NCBI GenBank assembly: GCA_902806565.1 | Contig: CADCXA010000030.1 | Location: 806,001-870,000 of the forward strand | From: Hypoxylon rubiginosum | Lineage: Eukaryota; Ascomycota; Sordariomycetes; Xylariales; Hypoxylaceae | Direction of reading: 5' to 3' | Length of the DNA stretch: 64,000 bases | In this document: piece by piece, positions 12,501-24,577 of the stretch | Position numbering within the stretch: position 1 is the first letter of the stretch | Layout: each line of letters starts with the position of its first letter | Translations under genes and position numbers: made by a program | The notes under the pieces: generated by a model | What the model was told of the DNA's origin: nothing | What the model saw: only the letters and a program-made list of their open reading frames with translations | Databases searched by the model: none

Positions 12501-13489
12501 GCTTCAAGTTGTTCCTCAGCAATCTTGAGCTTTTCAAGGGCTTCGGAGATTTTTGTTCCCAGGGCCTCCTTCTCCGAAACATGGGTAGACTTCAAGGTCT
12601 CCAAGAGCTCTTCATGTCCCTTTTGCAAAGCCTCTTCAGCACCTTGGATTCCGCCTGCCGTGGTATTTATTTTCTCCTCGAGCTCTGTAACCTTAGCCTC
12701 GGAGGAAGCAACTTGTTCCTTTAATGTTTCGACTTCCGTCTCCTTTTCGGCAAGTTTTGCCTTCAAATCTTCAACATCCTTCGCCGCCGCAGCGGAGGCC
12801 GAAGAGGAGGTAGATGGGCGGGGCGCATGTCTCGTAGTAGACGGAGAGCCAGCAACGCTGGATAGCCGTTTCCTAGCATCGGTCGCAGCACTAGTAGCCG
12901 TAGGTCGGGTAGCCGTCGAGGTCCGTGCCGACGATACTGTAGACGCAGTAGGTTTGGAGAGGGTACTGGTCCTCGAGGGTATGGTACTAGTCGCTGGGGA
13001 GGGTTTCCTCGCGGTCGCTGTGGTCGAAACGCCTGGCCTCGTGGTGACCTTTCCAGGGGACGAAGTCAGGCTACCTGGTACGGTGGAGGTTCGACGCGCG
13101 GCGGATGTCATCGTAGACCTCCTCCTATCATCTTCAGAGACGGACGGCTGGGTCCTATGGGTGGTAGTAGTAGTTGTCGGCTTCTTAACAGCGGTTCCAA
13201 CGGGAGGGCGAGTTGGAGGCTTGCTCAAACCGCCGCTGGCGCGAGTTGTTGCGCTCGCCGCCGTCTTCGGAGCAGTTGTACTAGTTGTTCCTAGACGACG
13301 AGTGGCAGTAGTGGTAGTAGTAGCCGGTCGCTTCACGGGGGGAGTGCCCTCAGACTTAGATCCATTGGACTTAGTCGAGGACTTAGGTGAAGACTCGGTG
13401 GCGCCAGTGCCTGCGGTGCCAGCGGTCTCTTCGCCCGAGAGAACCGACTCTTCGTGCTGGACGACTTCGAATCCTTCGGCGTCAGACAT
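9584..13489 (-). CDS. Large coiled-coil protein with Ser/Thr-rich basic head
   Basis: The main exon runs 13489-10079. Two further exons are proposed: 10001-9869, and 9681-9584 ending in TGA. Donors are GTACGT and GTGAGG. The second junction is in frame if the acceptor is the AG just before 9681; an alternative acceptor before 9691 would need another donor. The model gives 1213 residues. Residues 1-~230 are rich in Ser, Thr, Pro, Arg and Lys and probably disordered. Residues ~235-1135 are almost uninterrupted heptad-type Glu/Lys/Ala/Leu sequence, a very long coiled coil. Three tandem 39-residue repeats (SHAQELAAK...LEKAKA type) lie at 11314-10964. The short tail ends in LGYVALYNDPNMF. The protein looks like a structural, cytoskeletal or scaffold component; no motor or enzymatic domain is visible and I cannot name it. 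Confidence 0.85.
10964..11314 (-). repeat. Three in-frame 117-bp tandem repeats inside the coiled-coil gene
   Basis: Copies at 11314-11198, 11197-11081 and 11080-10964 each encode 39 residues with the shared frame SHxQELxAK, then QLEAMKA, then LEKAxA. No indel separates them. The residue period of 39 is not a multiple of seven, so each unit must carry a heptad skip or a hendecad segment. Confidence 0.85.
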
Positions 13490-15530
13490 AATGCAAGTAT
13501 TTACAAGATGCGGGGAGCTAAGTTGTCGTGTCGGCTGCCTGTCAAACGTTGCAAGTCAGGGGCTTCAATGGTACTAGCACTAATACAGCTCTATTATTTT
13601 TGGTCAGCTTTAGGGATTGTCGAAATCGCGATTGGTGTTTACAGATACATATACGCGTGAGTGAGGATTCGCATTGACGAACGAGTTCATTAATAGTATA
13701 AGCAACTAATAAATCGCGGCGTCGACACGTCACAAAAAGGGGGGTTCGTACATGATGGTGGGATGAATCGGGTATTGACTGACCTGTCTTGCGAACTCCT
13801 TTTTTTTTCCCTCCTTCGCACTTATTCCTCTTGATATCAATTAAGCGCCACGGGGGTGTTAGCCAGTCAGATCACAGTATCTTTCCTCGTACTGGCGCGG
13901 CGTCAACAATGCAGCTTCGGAAACCAAGCAGACACAATAAGAATACGAAACGAATGTTGTCCTGCTAGACGAGAATATCTCCTTACAGATCCTGTCGTGG
14001 CGATCTTTTAGAAAGGGAAGAAGATAGCTCGAGGTCGAAAGGGTGGGAAGGTTGGTAAAAGAAAAAAGAGTGCCCTCTCTCCAAGATTTGCTGCACAGCT
14101 GCATTGCTGCAAAGTCGAGGCCCGCCAGCCCGCCAGCCCGCCTACAAAAAAACGCCGACTTACTGGCTCAGGAACTGTCTAAGCACCTAGATCTAAACTC
14201 TGATAGGCAACGTGGTTGGAGGGGACCTACCTATCATAGGGATCTCTACAGGGGCTCAACAGGGGTCTTGGTGGGTCGGTATCATTGAACAATCATAGCT
14301 CTCTTCTCCCTGCACGTATTGGCCTATGCTTTTGCTGCTCGGGCCACCCAGCCCACCCACCAATCCCTTGAAATGAGCATGCTTAGTGCAGATTATGAGT
14401 ACCCCTACAGGTACCTAGCAGCCTAGCAAGCCCACTACACCTAGGACGGCATCCGATGATCTACAGTAAGATGGCCAACTGGTGAGACTGATAGAGAGCT
14501 TTTAATTTACTTCATACAGAAAAGAAAACGGGCTCACGGGCAAGCAAATATGATAGCTCTTTCAGCAAAACCTCCCCTCGCAAGGTGATATGCTACCACC
14601 AATCTCGTTTTATTACGATGTCACTTCTCCAACGTCGTCTCGGCTTGGCTACGGCTCGATCGGTACCACTAAATTACATACCGCACGTATTCCGTACTTG
14701 GTTGATCCATTACGATACGTCAATTCCCACGAGGTGGTAACGGACCACAGCTTTTCGTTTCAGTGGACCTACCTATAGGGATTTGGTGACAGTTAATTCG
14801 AGCTCGCTAGCCCCCAACCTCGCCCATTACTCAGGGACCCCTTTTTACAACACCAAGAGCCAACCGTAGGGCCCAATCCGTCAATCGAAGATGTCTGCTA
14901 GGCCTCGGTTAGGCTAGCAGCAGGAAGAAAGAAAAGTGAGGCTCTACGTATTACATACATACATCTGGGTGGGTGACGATGCCGAACTGGAACGGCGCTC
15001 CAAAAAATGCAATGCAAAGAAGCACCCTGCAGGCCGCTCGAGCCAACTCCTGCCACTTGTTCTCTCTGCCACTCATGCCCTAGGGATAAGGTCGGGGCCG
15101 CGAATTGGCCAACTGCTGCCCGAATCAGGTATCCGGTCGCAACAGAGCTATGCAGTCTGCATGTAATCTACCAAGTTGCGCTGGCATTTTCCGCGTCAAA
15201 GCACACTGTCGTGGCAGGCGACAGCGTCTTGGAAACTGCGCGGAGATGTTCCAAGACCGCACGCTTGCGTATGTATGAGGTGTCTACATCGTCAAAGAAC
15301 GTCTGGGCAGTTGAAGGCGGATGCGTCTTAAACATCCGCACGGCCATCCGCACAGCTCTTGAATCGGAAGGTAGATGCATATGCTAGAATATATCACTCG
15401 TAGTAATTGTGCGAACCACTTATTCACGATGCATCGGACTTGCAAAATTGAAGGGAATATACAGCTAGAATTTTGATAGCTATAATAAAAGCAGGGGGTA
15501 TCTCGCGCATAGTTTGAAAAGTCATTCATC
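13490..15530. other. Intergenic region between two minus-strand genes
   Basis: Presumed promoter of the coiled-coil gene at its left end and 3' flank of the next gene at its right end. It contains copies of the TACCTAG-type motif near 14225 and 14410-14450, and a short T run near 13800. A GGGTGGGTGAC string near 14966 recalls part of fungal 5S rRNA but the rest does not match. No gene supported. Confidence 0.5.
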
Positions 15531-17822
15531 TCAGGCTCCGTAGAACAGCCTATAGTCATCCATCATCCTCTGAATATGGGCAGCCCTATCAGCCGCGTCA
15601 TCATCCGGACAGACTGCTTCGAGCATCAGTCCTAAGAGTTCCTCCGTAGCGGCCTCCACGTCTTTGAAGGTCCTGTCGACGTCTACGCAAAGAGCGGCGA
15701 GGTCTGGCAGGTTAGGATACGACTTTTGTATCTCCCGGAAGAGAAATCTTTTCTCTTCCATCGACCAATCGTCGATACCCTGGGGACGTGGACGGGAACG
15801 GGGACGGGTAAGTGCCTGGGACATTGGCGAACCTCTAGCGGAAGATGGTATTGGGGATTCTGAAAGCGGGATATGAATACCCCTGAGGGACATCAATGAC
15901 CTCCACTGTTTCTCTTCAACGGACCGCATCATCTCCTCCTCCTCCCGCTTCCATTGTGCTTGAAGCTCCTTTTGTCGTTCCAAGTTCTGGTGGCGATCCT
16001 GTCGTCCTTGATCTCGTCGGCGCTCTTCTCTCTGCAGTTCGTCTATGCTATACTCTATAGCTTGACGCAAGTCCTTGAGATACTCGTCTAATTCTTCTCG
16101 CTTCGCTGTTCTAACTAGTCGCTCTTCTTTTTGATGCTTAGACTCGTCTCGTCTTGGATCTGGTAGCTCCTGTCCTAGCCCCCTAAGCAATGGTCGATAG
16201 AGCAACTCGATCCAACCAAACACCCTCATAAGGAGCTCGATCGAGGTAGCCGTGAACGATGGAAAATGCGGATCATCCCCACCTAAGCACCAAGTAGAGA
16301 GAGCGACATGAAATAGCATAGGGATAGCATGCGACACGAGTTCCTTAGACATCCTGTCGCGCTTCTTGGTGCTATCGTTCGATCGCGATAAAATTTCTTG
16401 TCTTCGTTTTCGAATGTGACCGATAACGAGTCCGATCTTCGAGAAATAATAACCAAGAAGGTCATTATGCTCACAGAGAAATACATTCTGCTCTGAGATT
16501 CGAGGGGCCTTGGGAGCTTCCTCCAGCAATCTCTCAAGTTTGACCAGAAATTGTAGAAGAGCTTGGACTGGGCCATTCTCCGATTGTTCGCAGTTGAATG
16601 GCCTTGCGTACCATCTGCCTCCCAAGCCAGCCCAAGCGCGATGACTCATGAGCTTGAGCGCGCTTTTCAGATCAACGAAGGAGATGCGGACAACAATGTC
16701 ATCATCCTCGGGAGGGCCGTCAAAGGTTTCAGGACCTTCGTAGCCTCCAGGATGCCGAGCTCTAAAGTTGGACACGTCTTGAGCGAAACTTTCCTCCGCG
16801 GACAGGTCAATATCTGCTAGATTTTCGTCGTCCGAAGATAGTCCGTCGATGTGTTCCAATTCATTTTCATCTTCAGTATCCTCCTGTGCCTCTTGTCGTG
16901 CGTCAACTTCAACGCGTAGCTGGAGCATATCTGGTAATTCATCATCGTCGCTTTGCGATGCGAGATTGGTATCTTCAGTAGCGTGGGTCTTGCTTATTTG
17001 AGAGGATTGAGCTGCCTTAGGACGACGCTGTGATGTACGACGATCCGGGAGGGGCTGTTTGTCCAAAGTACTAGTAGGGTTCGGATGCCTGAGAGGTGGT
17101 AATTGCTGCGGCGACGTAGGTACATCCCAGACGTTGACTTCATGGTGGCCTAATATTGGGCTATTCTGGACTTCGCTGTTCTCTTTTAATGTGCTCTCCG
17201 GACGATAAGTTTCTTCGGGTTCGTTGTTAGATACGAATAGACTTTCTTCTTGGTCTTCCAGCTCGTGTGAAGCTGTATTTTCATGGCTCGAGTTGACTTT
17301 GTCGATATTATCATTCTTGTTATCTCGTGCGATCGCTTCGCTCATTAATTGCTGTGTCGGAGACTCCGGGGGGTTCTGGGGCTCTCCATGATCGTTCTGC
17401 TTCAGGGCGGCGTTGACGCTGTGGATTAGACCCGCCGGCACGACCTCTTCGGGACTAGAACTTCCCCGTCCATCTTGACGTGTTGTTTTGATGGGTAATG
17501 TGGCGGCGGATAAAGCTGGAGTCGGGTATGGGTGCGCATCTCGAGAATTAGCGACATGCTCGATCTTCCGTCTTTTAAACTGGCTACCGCTTGTGGAACG
17601 ATCGTGGTCGGGCTGCCGCTTCAGATTTCGACGATGGTCAAGCGGAATCGATTTCGGGTTGGTTATGGATTTGCGAGGTGAGGCGTATGGGATGTCTTCC
17701 TGATCATCGTCGGAGCTCTCACTATCGGAATTATGCTGTTGGATTAGCTCTTCATCTGGGGTTCGAGCTTGAGCCGCAGCTTGCGCTCGAGATCGAGCTC
17801 CACTTCGGGTCCCCACCATCAT
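15531..17822 (-). CDS. Uncharacterised nuclear-looking protein with C-terminal SANT-like helical region
   Basis: A single uninterrupted frame encodes 763 residues. Residues 1-~370 are low in order: an Arg/Ala-rich start, acidic Ser/Asp stretches, and basic clusters such as QFKRRKIEH that could serve as nuclear localisation signals. Residues ~370-560 look globular (WAGLGGRWYARPF, then LLQFLVKLERLLEEA, then FGWIELLYRPLLRGL). A charged, probably helical Arg/Glu/Gln segment follows (~580-660). The C-terminal ~80 residues begin DDWSMEEKRFLFREIQKSYP, resembling a Myb/SANT-type helix pattern. I do not recognise the family; a chromatin or transcription role is inference from composition. It is divergent from the PTPA gene with 624 bp between start codons, so the two may share a promoter. 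The start is the first of two adjacent Met codons. Confidence 0.8.
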   Translation of the reverse strand: MMVGTRSGARSRAQAAAQARTPDEELIQQHNSDSESSDDDQEDIPYASPRKSITNPKSIPLDHRRNLKRQPDHDRSTSGSQFKRRKIEHVANSRDAHPYPTPALSAATLPIKTTRQDGRGSSSPEEVVPAGLIHSVNAALKQNDHGEPQNPPESPTQQLMSEAIARDNKNDNIDKVNSSHENTASHELEDQEESLFVSNNEPEETYRPESTLKENSEVQNSPILGHHEVNVWDVPTSPQQLPPLRHPNPTSTLDKQPLPDRRTSQRRPKAAQSSQISKTHATEDTNLASQSDDDELPDMLQLRVEVDARQEAQEDTEDENELEHIDGLSSDDENLADIDLSAEESFAQDVSNFRARHPGGYEGPETFDGPPEDDDIVVRISFVDLKSALKLMSHRAWAGLGGRWYARPFNCEQSENGPVQALLQFLVKLERLLEEAPKAPRISEQNVFLCEHNDLLGYYFSKIGLVIGHIRKRRQEILSRSNDSTKKRDRMSKELVSHAIPMLFHVALSTWCLGGDDPHFPSFTATSIELLMRVFGWIELLYRPLLRGLGQELPDPRRDESKHQKEERLVRTAKREELDEYLKDLRQAIEYSIDELQREERRRDQGRQDRHQNLERQKELQAQWKREEEEMMRSVEEKQWRSLMSLRGIHIPLSESPIPSSARGSPMSQALTRPRSRPRPQGIDDWSMEEKRFLFREIQKSYPNLPDLAALCVDVDRTFKDVEAATEELLGLMLEAVCPDDDAADRAAHIQRMMDDYRLFYGA

Positions 17823-18446
17823 TCCAATACCGGATGAGACAGCAATTAGAGTATAGAAGGTCGACTATATTGGACGAAGATTTGGGAGTTTGGAGGGTTT
17901 GGCGTCGACTATTCCGGGACTAAGGTGAAAGGACTAGAGAAATCCATGCGCATTGATCTCTAGAATTGCTAAAGACTTTCGCGTCGCGTATGTCAGCATT
18001 GAGACCCTGACGCGCCGTCAACTTGCCGGGGAACGTTGAAGATTTTCCAAATATTTTTAGCTACCAAGTACCGTTGAAGACAAGTGGGGCTGCGAGGATA
18101 AAATTGGTCTGTGCTGAAGCTTCCGACAGCTTGGAAGGGCGGGGTGGAGCTTATCGGAGCTATTCAGCTCAGAACGCCGCTACCTTTAGTAAAACCTTCA
18201 TGTGATGTCCCGTAACTTTGAAGTCGGAGCTCACATATGTACCTCTTTCATGCATGTATTCAACGGATACTTGCATTGCACACTTACGCGTACCTAAGCA
18301 GCAGCCATTTCTTGCCACATTGTGTCCTGTCTACAAGCTCCTCGACGTTTATAAACGACTACATCCGAAGTTAGTATAAAAAGTTACCAAAGAGCGATTC
18401 GACTGCCGTACAGTCCGTAAATTGGGTCAGGCCGGTTTCTTTCAAC
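17823..18446. promoter_or_regulatory. Shared divergent promoter region
   Basis: 624 bp separate the start codons of the minus-strand nuclear-looking protein and the plus-strand PTPA gene. Both must be transcribed out of this interval or its edges. No specific binding site could be assigned with confidence. Confidence 0.5.
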
Positions 18447-19918
18447 ATGGAAGCTCCTCAATCCATGCGGCGGCCTCAGGCGAGCGGCGGCGATTTCCCC
18501 GTCCTCGAGACATGGGACCCTTCGGCGCAGCATCATTTCATCAAGCCTGTGAAACAGATCAACGACGGGCCTGATGTTGCCAAGTTTCTCACCTCGAAAG
18601 CGTACCGCGACATCGGCATATTTGTCATGCAGCTGAACCGCGCCATGTGCCCTCGGAAGTCTGTGGGCGCTGATGGGAAGGATAAGATCCAGACCTTCCA
18701 GATCGGCTCGGAGTACGAGACCCAACCGGTCGAGTCTGTACGGAAGCTTCAGGAGATGCTAGCCAGGATCGAGTCGTACATCGACGAAGTTCCGCCTGAC
18801 CAAGGCCCAAGGCGCTTTGGAAATATCAGCTTCCGCAGGTGGTACGAGCTATTGGAACAAAGAGTGACTAGCCTTTTCAACGAATTCATACCCCGCTCTG
18901 TATTGGATTTCGGCTCCGAGGGCGACCGCAATGCGACAGCTTCGGATGAGCTCATAGCTTATCTACTCGGTGGATTTGGTAGTGCACAGAGACTTGACTA
19001 TGGGACCGGCCATGAGTTGAGTTTCCTAGCTTTTCTCGGCTGCCTGTGGAAGCTTGGTGCTTTTAAGGATGGGAACCCGGGCGGCGACATAGAGCGCAGT
19101 ATCGTGCTCGGAGTCTTCGAGCCCTATCTTCGGGTGGTGAGGCGTCTAATATTAACCTACACGCTCGAACCTGCCGGGTCACATGGCGTCTGGGGTTTAG
19201 ACGATCACTCGTTCCAGCCCTACATTTACGGGTCGGCGCAACTAAGCCGTGCGATCACAGAGTCGGAGCCTATGCCACTGGAAGGCTCGCTGTTTCGAGC
19301 TCCTAAGCCTGCACAAGTCGTTAAGGCTGAATATGTCGAGCAAGAGAGAAAGAAGAATATGTATTTTTCCGCAATCGGGTTCATTAATGATGTGAAGAAG
19401 GGTCCCTTCTGGGAACATAGCCCTATTCTATTCGATATATCCGGTATTAAGGACGGCTGGGGTAAGATCAATAAGGTATGCTATATAATATTCTAGGTGT
19501 CGTCTATATCTACCATGCGCTAATTACATTGCAGGGTATGATCAAGATGTTTAACGCCGAAGTCCTCTCTAAATTTCCGGTGGTGCAGCATTTTCCTTTT
19601 GGTTCGTTGTTCTCTTGGGATCAGGACCGGAATGCTGCAGCCCCTCAGCAAACAGTCCACATGACAAACCAACCCCCTTCCTCTACGTCCATGATGCCGC
19701 CGCCTCCCATAGCCGCGGTGTCTGGTACGTCTGCACCGTGGGCACAAGCGGTAAGTATGTCTTCTCCTTCTGGCCTTGGGCCTCCTCACGGTCGAGCACC
19801 GTGGGGTCCAGGACATCCTGTACCGAGACCATCTCAGCCTCAGGCTGGTGCAGCCGGTAGCCAGTCTTCAGTAACACAAGCGCCTTGGGCTAGATCTAGT
19901 GATAGGCCGAGCGGATAA
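18447..19918 (+). CDS. rrd1: Serine/threonine phosphatase 2A activator (PTPA, Rrd1 type)
   Basis: Exons 18447-19475 and 19535-19918 (intron 59 bp, GTATGC to GCAG) encode 470 residues. The PTPA fold covers roughly residues 30-375. Recognisable family blocks are [19 protein letters not shown] near the start, [19 protein letters not shown] in the middle, [14 protein letters not shown], and after splicing [24 protein letters not shown] proteins help load metal into and activate PP2A catalytic subunits and have been described as peptidyl-prolyl isomerases. The ~95-residue Pro/Ser-rich C-terminal extension with repeated APWA motifs fits the longer Rrd1-type proteins of filamentous fungi rather than Rrd2; the paralogue assignment is inference. 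A GTAAGT at 19752 in the last exon could be a donor, but the frame reads through with the same composition, so I keep it unspliced. Confidence 0.93.
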
Positions 19919-20927
19919 ACGAAGAATAGGTGTATGTTCGACTGTCTTCCCCCAAGCAAGGGAATCCATTCCTTCCGTTACATACAGCTCATCAGCCCAA
20001 GTCCAAGCGGTTAGCAAATGAGGGGAGAAGAATTGCTCCATTGCTTCCTTACTGCTACCGAGTGCCTACGATTCTTATTAGAGCATCCTCTGACGACTTT
20101 ATGTGTCAACCGGAGGACCCTGGGCGATAGAGATGGCTATGCCGGTGTGCAGCGTGTACTTACATACATTTTACTACCTACCTACTCATGCCTAGTAGAC
20201 AATAGGCCGCGGGACTCACTGTTAGACCAAAGCACTCCGAGCCTTAGAGCATGTTATGCCAAGAAGAATCATTGAGAAGAGACACGAGTCCTTCCTTAGA
20301 ATACAGTGGTAGATATTGAAATGCATAGGGGTGATCAAGTCGCGGCTGTATTGCTGCTTAAACTTCATATGGAGGCATCTTCTTAGGTATATATACAGGT
20401 CCTCCACATGTGTTCTCAAATATCGCTAGAAGTTTGTGATATCGTTTTTGGGTACGAGATGTGAACAATTCCATTGTCCTTGAAAGATTGTGGAAGACTC
20501 TAGAGACCCTTAGCGGCTCTGAGCAAAGGGGCGAGCAAACCATACGTGCAGATGCGCCATGCCATTTGTCACGTGGGCGCTAGCATCGCTAGCGGCATTA
20601 GCTGCAGCCCTGGGATACGCCACCATGTCACGTGTCGATATTCTCACAATTTACGATAAGAATCTTTAGTTCAAGTCGAGAATAATTGAATTGTTTTCTC
20701 GAACAACCTTTCCCTTCGGGTATCACGCAAATATCAAACTCATTGGGAATCTCCTCCGTCCATTTCATGCATTACTTTCCATGCGAAACCAGCAGTGGAA
20801 TCCAGATCGAACCAAACCAAATCGAAAATCGCACGCCTACGCACTCGTCCAATCATTAAATCGTCCAGCCCATGATGATATCCGAGCCGAACTAGTTGAA
20901 AGGAGGTATTATGTGCACGATTTCGAC
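19919..20927. other. Convergent intergenic region
   Basis: Holds the 3' flanks of the PTPA gene and of the small Lys/Ala-rich protein gene. No coding exon, RNA or clear repeat was found. Confidence 0.5.
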
Positions 20928-21755
20928 TTAAGCGGTCGCGGCGGGCTTGGCCTCCTCAGCAGGCTTGGCCTCGGGTGCGGCGGCGGGCGCGGCAGCAGCA
21001 GCCTCCGCCTTGGGTGCCTCGGGGGTCGCGGCGGCTGTTCGGAAACGTATTAGCAAACGATACACAAACGATCACGCTTCCGGTCAGGCGACAGTGACGC
21101 ATGTGGAACTCTACGGAACTCCCCGTGGGAAATCCCATGTGTGCGCCTTGAGCATCGAAGAAAGGAGGGGTTCTGGTTGGACTTACGAGCGGGGTCAGCG
21201 GGAGCTGAAGCTGGCTGATCAACCTTCGGAGCTTCTGCAGCAGCCGGGGCTAGTTGGATGGGTTAGCTTCAGTCTAGCAACGAGCGCCTCTGTTGCATGA
21301 CCCGAGAGAGGCCTTGCAAGATGGATCATGATGTTATAACTTACCAGCGGGGGCCGCCTCAGTGGTAGTGGCAGCAGCAGCCGCCGCGGGAGCAGCGGCG
21401 GCGGCAGTGCCGTCAGCCTTCGGGGCGTCGGCGGGCTTGTCCGCAGGCTTCGCCGTCTTATCCTTCTTGGACTTGCTGAAGATCTTCTTCAGCTTACCCT
21501 TGAGGTTGTCCAGAGCATTCAACGCTGTTCAGCACGTTAGCGGGCGACCCTACGATCCGACTAAACGTGTTTTGATGATGCGACAACTCGCGCGACAATT
21601 TCCATATCCGATGAAGGATCTTTGTATGGGATGCCCACAAGATCCAGCAGTCATCGGATGACCAGTTATCAATATCGCCATTTTAGGGCGCTATCTCTAC
21701 GTGGGGGCATGGAGAGAGAGCAAAGGAGATGGGATGACTTACGAACGCCAGGCAT
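20928..21755 (-). CDS. Small Lys/Ala/Pro-rich protein of four phase-1 exons
   Basis: Exons on the minus strand: 21755-21743 (13 nt including ATG), 21524-21345, 21249-21187 and 21034-20928. Every donor is GTAAGT and every junction is phase 1, giving 120 residues. The N-terminus reads MPGVPLNALDNLKGKLKKIF, then a Lys-rich basic stretch, then Ala/Pro/Glu-rich low-complexity sequence to the stop. The start in a 13-nt exon is inferred from the frame, the strong donor and the acceptor CAG at 21525. No signal peptide or membrane segment is seen. Similar Lys-rich-then-Ala/Pro-rich small proteins occur as uncharacterised fungal proteins; I cannot assign a function. The high-quality splice sites make the gene credible despite its size and bias. 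Confidence 0.82.
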
Positions 21756-23672
21756 CGTTGCGGTGTTGATAAGAAACGGTTTGGAAAAGTGTTTGGGTTA
21801 TGGTGTGTTGATCGAGGTTCGTGAGAACAGGCGATACGCACGAATACGCAGGAGGCTTGCAGTTTGAAGATTGAAGATGGATGCGTTGGTGTTACGTGTC
21901 TGCGTGTGTGCTCTTTGTAGTCGCAGAGAAGAAGGAAAGGTGAGAAGTTGATTTTGGGGGAAGGAATCGAGATTAAAATTGGGGAATCGATAAGCTGGAA
22001 AGCACCCAATCTGGAATCCTGGACAGCGCCAATGTGTGCCTTTTTAGCGCCGGCTGGCCAATGCAAGACGCTCGAGCCTCAGCCAACCGCCCAGGGGGTC
22101 AACCAAGCAACTTGCGGCATACTGGGCCATCATGGGGCCTCTAGGCCTACCTAAGGTACCTAGACCAACATAGGTAGCCTAGGCCAGGCCAAGCCCCAAC
22201 TCTGCATCTGCATGGTATCCAGCTTGGAACACGGTCACATCATTCCTTTTTCATGCTTGCTACGGAGAATCCGAGTTACAAAGAGGGACGGAGAGACCCT
22301 GAACGGCCTGAAGGGGGGACACGAGGCAAATGACAGTTGACAGAGCACTTGACAGAGCACTTGACTTATTTCTAGGTACTCATGCACACCTATCTCATAT
22401 ATCAGTCAGTGACAAGGCACCTGATTGTGTACTACATTATTTTAGTGCACCGCTACACTCTTCTCCGCATCTCACCATGTGGGCACGTCCCATGGGTTCC
22501 TACACAATAGTCTCGGACGTTGAGATTCTGATCTGGGGTAGAGACAGGCACAGATGGCTTGCATGTTCGTAATTTTTATTATTAGGAATCTCACCCGTCG
22601 ACAAGCCATGTGCCAAGCGAGCTTAGCGAGCCATCATCTTAACCCGGCTGACCCGATAATACCTGGGTAGCGCCGATCTAGCGAGATAAGCTGTTGTGTA
22701 GGGCTCCGGTCTCTCCTTTGAAGTTGGAGCTCACCTGCATTATCAGACGGCAGGATCATTGAGCTTATCTCTACCTAGGTATGTAGGTAATCAGCCGAAT
22801 TACTGAGGTCAACCACAAGCCTCTGGACGTAATGAACATCGATATCTTATAAAGGAAGAATCAATTTGTGGCCGGTCCACCTACGAGGCACCTATTCAGG
22901 GGTAATGGTAGCTGAATAGCGACGAAGACAAAAAGGCACAATGCATCTTTCGCGATTCGTCATCTCTTTCTTCTGCGAGATCCAATGGGGTCTAATTCCC
23001 GACGTCCCCAACGTTTCCAATGTGTCAAGTTATTGAAATCCCCATTGTCGGGTTGCTAGCTTTCGGGTAGCTGCAGCATTCGAAAATTGCCGACGGGTCA
23101 ATCAAGTATTAAGGGTGACACATTTTGGCGGACGGTCAACGGCAAGAAATTCGTAATACAAGTCTAGAATTGCTTGTTCACGATGAGTCAAGTAGAAAGA
23201 TTCAATGTATTACTATGTTGGCGGCCCACAGCAGAAAAGTGGTATAACGCTACTACTAGCCACGATCCAACCCAATCAGAGTTTGCGCACCGCCTCGTGG
23301 GTTATCCACGTCCGCGATCGGGTCACAAACCGTCGGCAATGGCCAAAGAGGCCGACATGCGTCAACGACACCCACTAGGATAGACAAACTGTAGAAGAGA
23401 AATAGTCATTCCTCTCTCAATCTCCAAGATTCTAGGCTTTTTCACATTGTGTTAGGACTCATTTGTACAACAAGAGGCTTACGACTGTCTAAGCTTTTCT
23501 TCGTTTCAAACAAAGCCAGTCTCCATTGTTCTTCTCAGGGACGAGGTGCTGACGTCGAAACTAGACTCAACTTCGAAGCTTTTAGCATCTACCTAGTGAA
23601 TCATCCCTACATCTCCTTTCGCTCCTCCCGTTCATTAGATCTTCAGGCGGCATTGCTAGAACACTTAACACA
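21756..23672. other. Divergent intergenic region
   Basis: Lies between the starts of the small Lys/Ala-rich gene (minus) and the histidine-phosphatase gene (plus). A cluster of CCTAGG/GGTACC-type motifs is at 22140-22195, another copy near 22770, and a two-copy 12-bp direct repeat (TTGACAGAGCAC) at 22337-22360. No supported gene. Confidence 0.5.
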
Positions 23673-24577
23673 ATGGCTCCGATCATTCATCTTGTTCGTC
23701 ACGCCCAAGGTTATCACAACCTTAGTGAGGTGAATCAGCAAATACCAGACCCGGACCTGACTCCTCTCGGCATTACCCAATGCGAAGAGCTCTGCAAGCG
23801 GTTCGACGCCCATGACAAGATCACTCACCTTGTCGCCTCTCCTATACGACGGACGCTGTATACCTGTCTCCGCTCCTTCGCACCAGCTGTCGACGCCGGC
23901 AAGAAGGTCATCGCTCTTCCGGACGCTCAGGAAATCTCAACCTTGCCCTGTGATATCGGCTCGGAGCCTAGCAAGCTGAAGGAGGAATTCGCCGACCGGG
24001 TGGATCTGCATCTCGTCAAAGAGGGATGGAACGACAAGTCTATCGAAAGCAGGTACTATCCTACTCCGGTGAAGCTCGAAGAGAGATCGCGGGCAGTCAG
24101 GCTATGGCTAAGGGAACTGGTTAACAAGGCTGGAGAGGACGCGCAGGTGGTTCTCGTTACCCACGGCGGTATTCTGCATTTCCTGACTCAGGATTTTGAT
24201 GGTGTGAAGCTGGAGAGAGGTACGTGATTTCGGACTTCCCCCTCCCCCAAAATGAGTGCTCGACAGCCAAACCCCAGAATCATACCTACCTAGGTGGGCC
24301 ATACAATCCTCGGCCACTAAGCTAATCGCGTCCAATAGGTACTGGCTGGGATAATACCGAACTACGCTCGTACGAATTCGAAGATCCGACCGGCCAGGAT
24401 CCCGAGGCGTCTTTGAAGGAGACCAATCCAAGCTGGCGCCGGCGGCGAGGAAGCGCGATCCCCCTGACGCAGACTGAGCAGATCCAGATACAGCAGGCGT
24501 TCCAAGCCCGGCTCGCTGAGGAGACCAAGAACCGTGAGGGTTCTTCCGAGGACTCGTCTAGCGCGGTCGTCGATTAA
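23673..24577 (+). CDS. Histidine phosphatase superfamily (phosphoglycerate-mutase-like) protein
   Basis: Exons 23673-24219 and 24339-24577 join in phase 1 (donor GTACGT, acceptor ATAG), giving 261 residues. The N-terminus carries the catalytic RH motif in HLVRHAQGYHN. SPIRRTLYTCL supplies the second conserved Arg, and VTHGGILHFL near residue 170 supplies the second catalytic His. Splicing restores the typical TGWDNTELRSYEF block. Members transfer or hydrolyse phosphoryl groups through a phospho-histidine; this branch of small cytosolic fungal proteins is distinct from the glycolytic enzyme and its substrate is unknown. The C-terminal ~50 residues are charged and Gln/Glu-rich. No signal peptide is present. 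The family call is secure, the substrate is open. Confidence 0.93.

Noticed and set aside
12525..13577. Open frame of 350 codons on the plus strand opposite the coiled-coil gene
   Set aside because: It mirrors the biased Ser/Thr/Glu/Lys codons of the minus-strand gene and has no protein-like order of its own.
14960..14975. GGGTGGGTGAC string resembling part of 5S rRNA
   Set aside because: The match is too short and the remaining 5S sequence is absent on either side.
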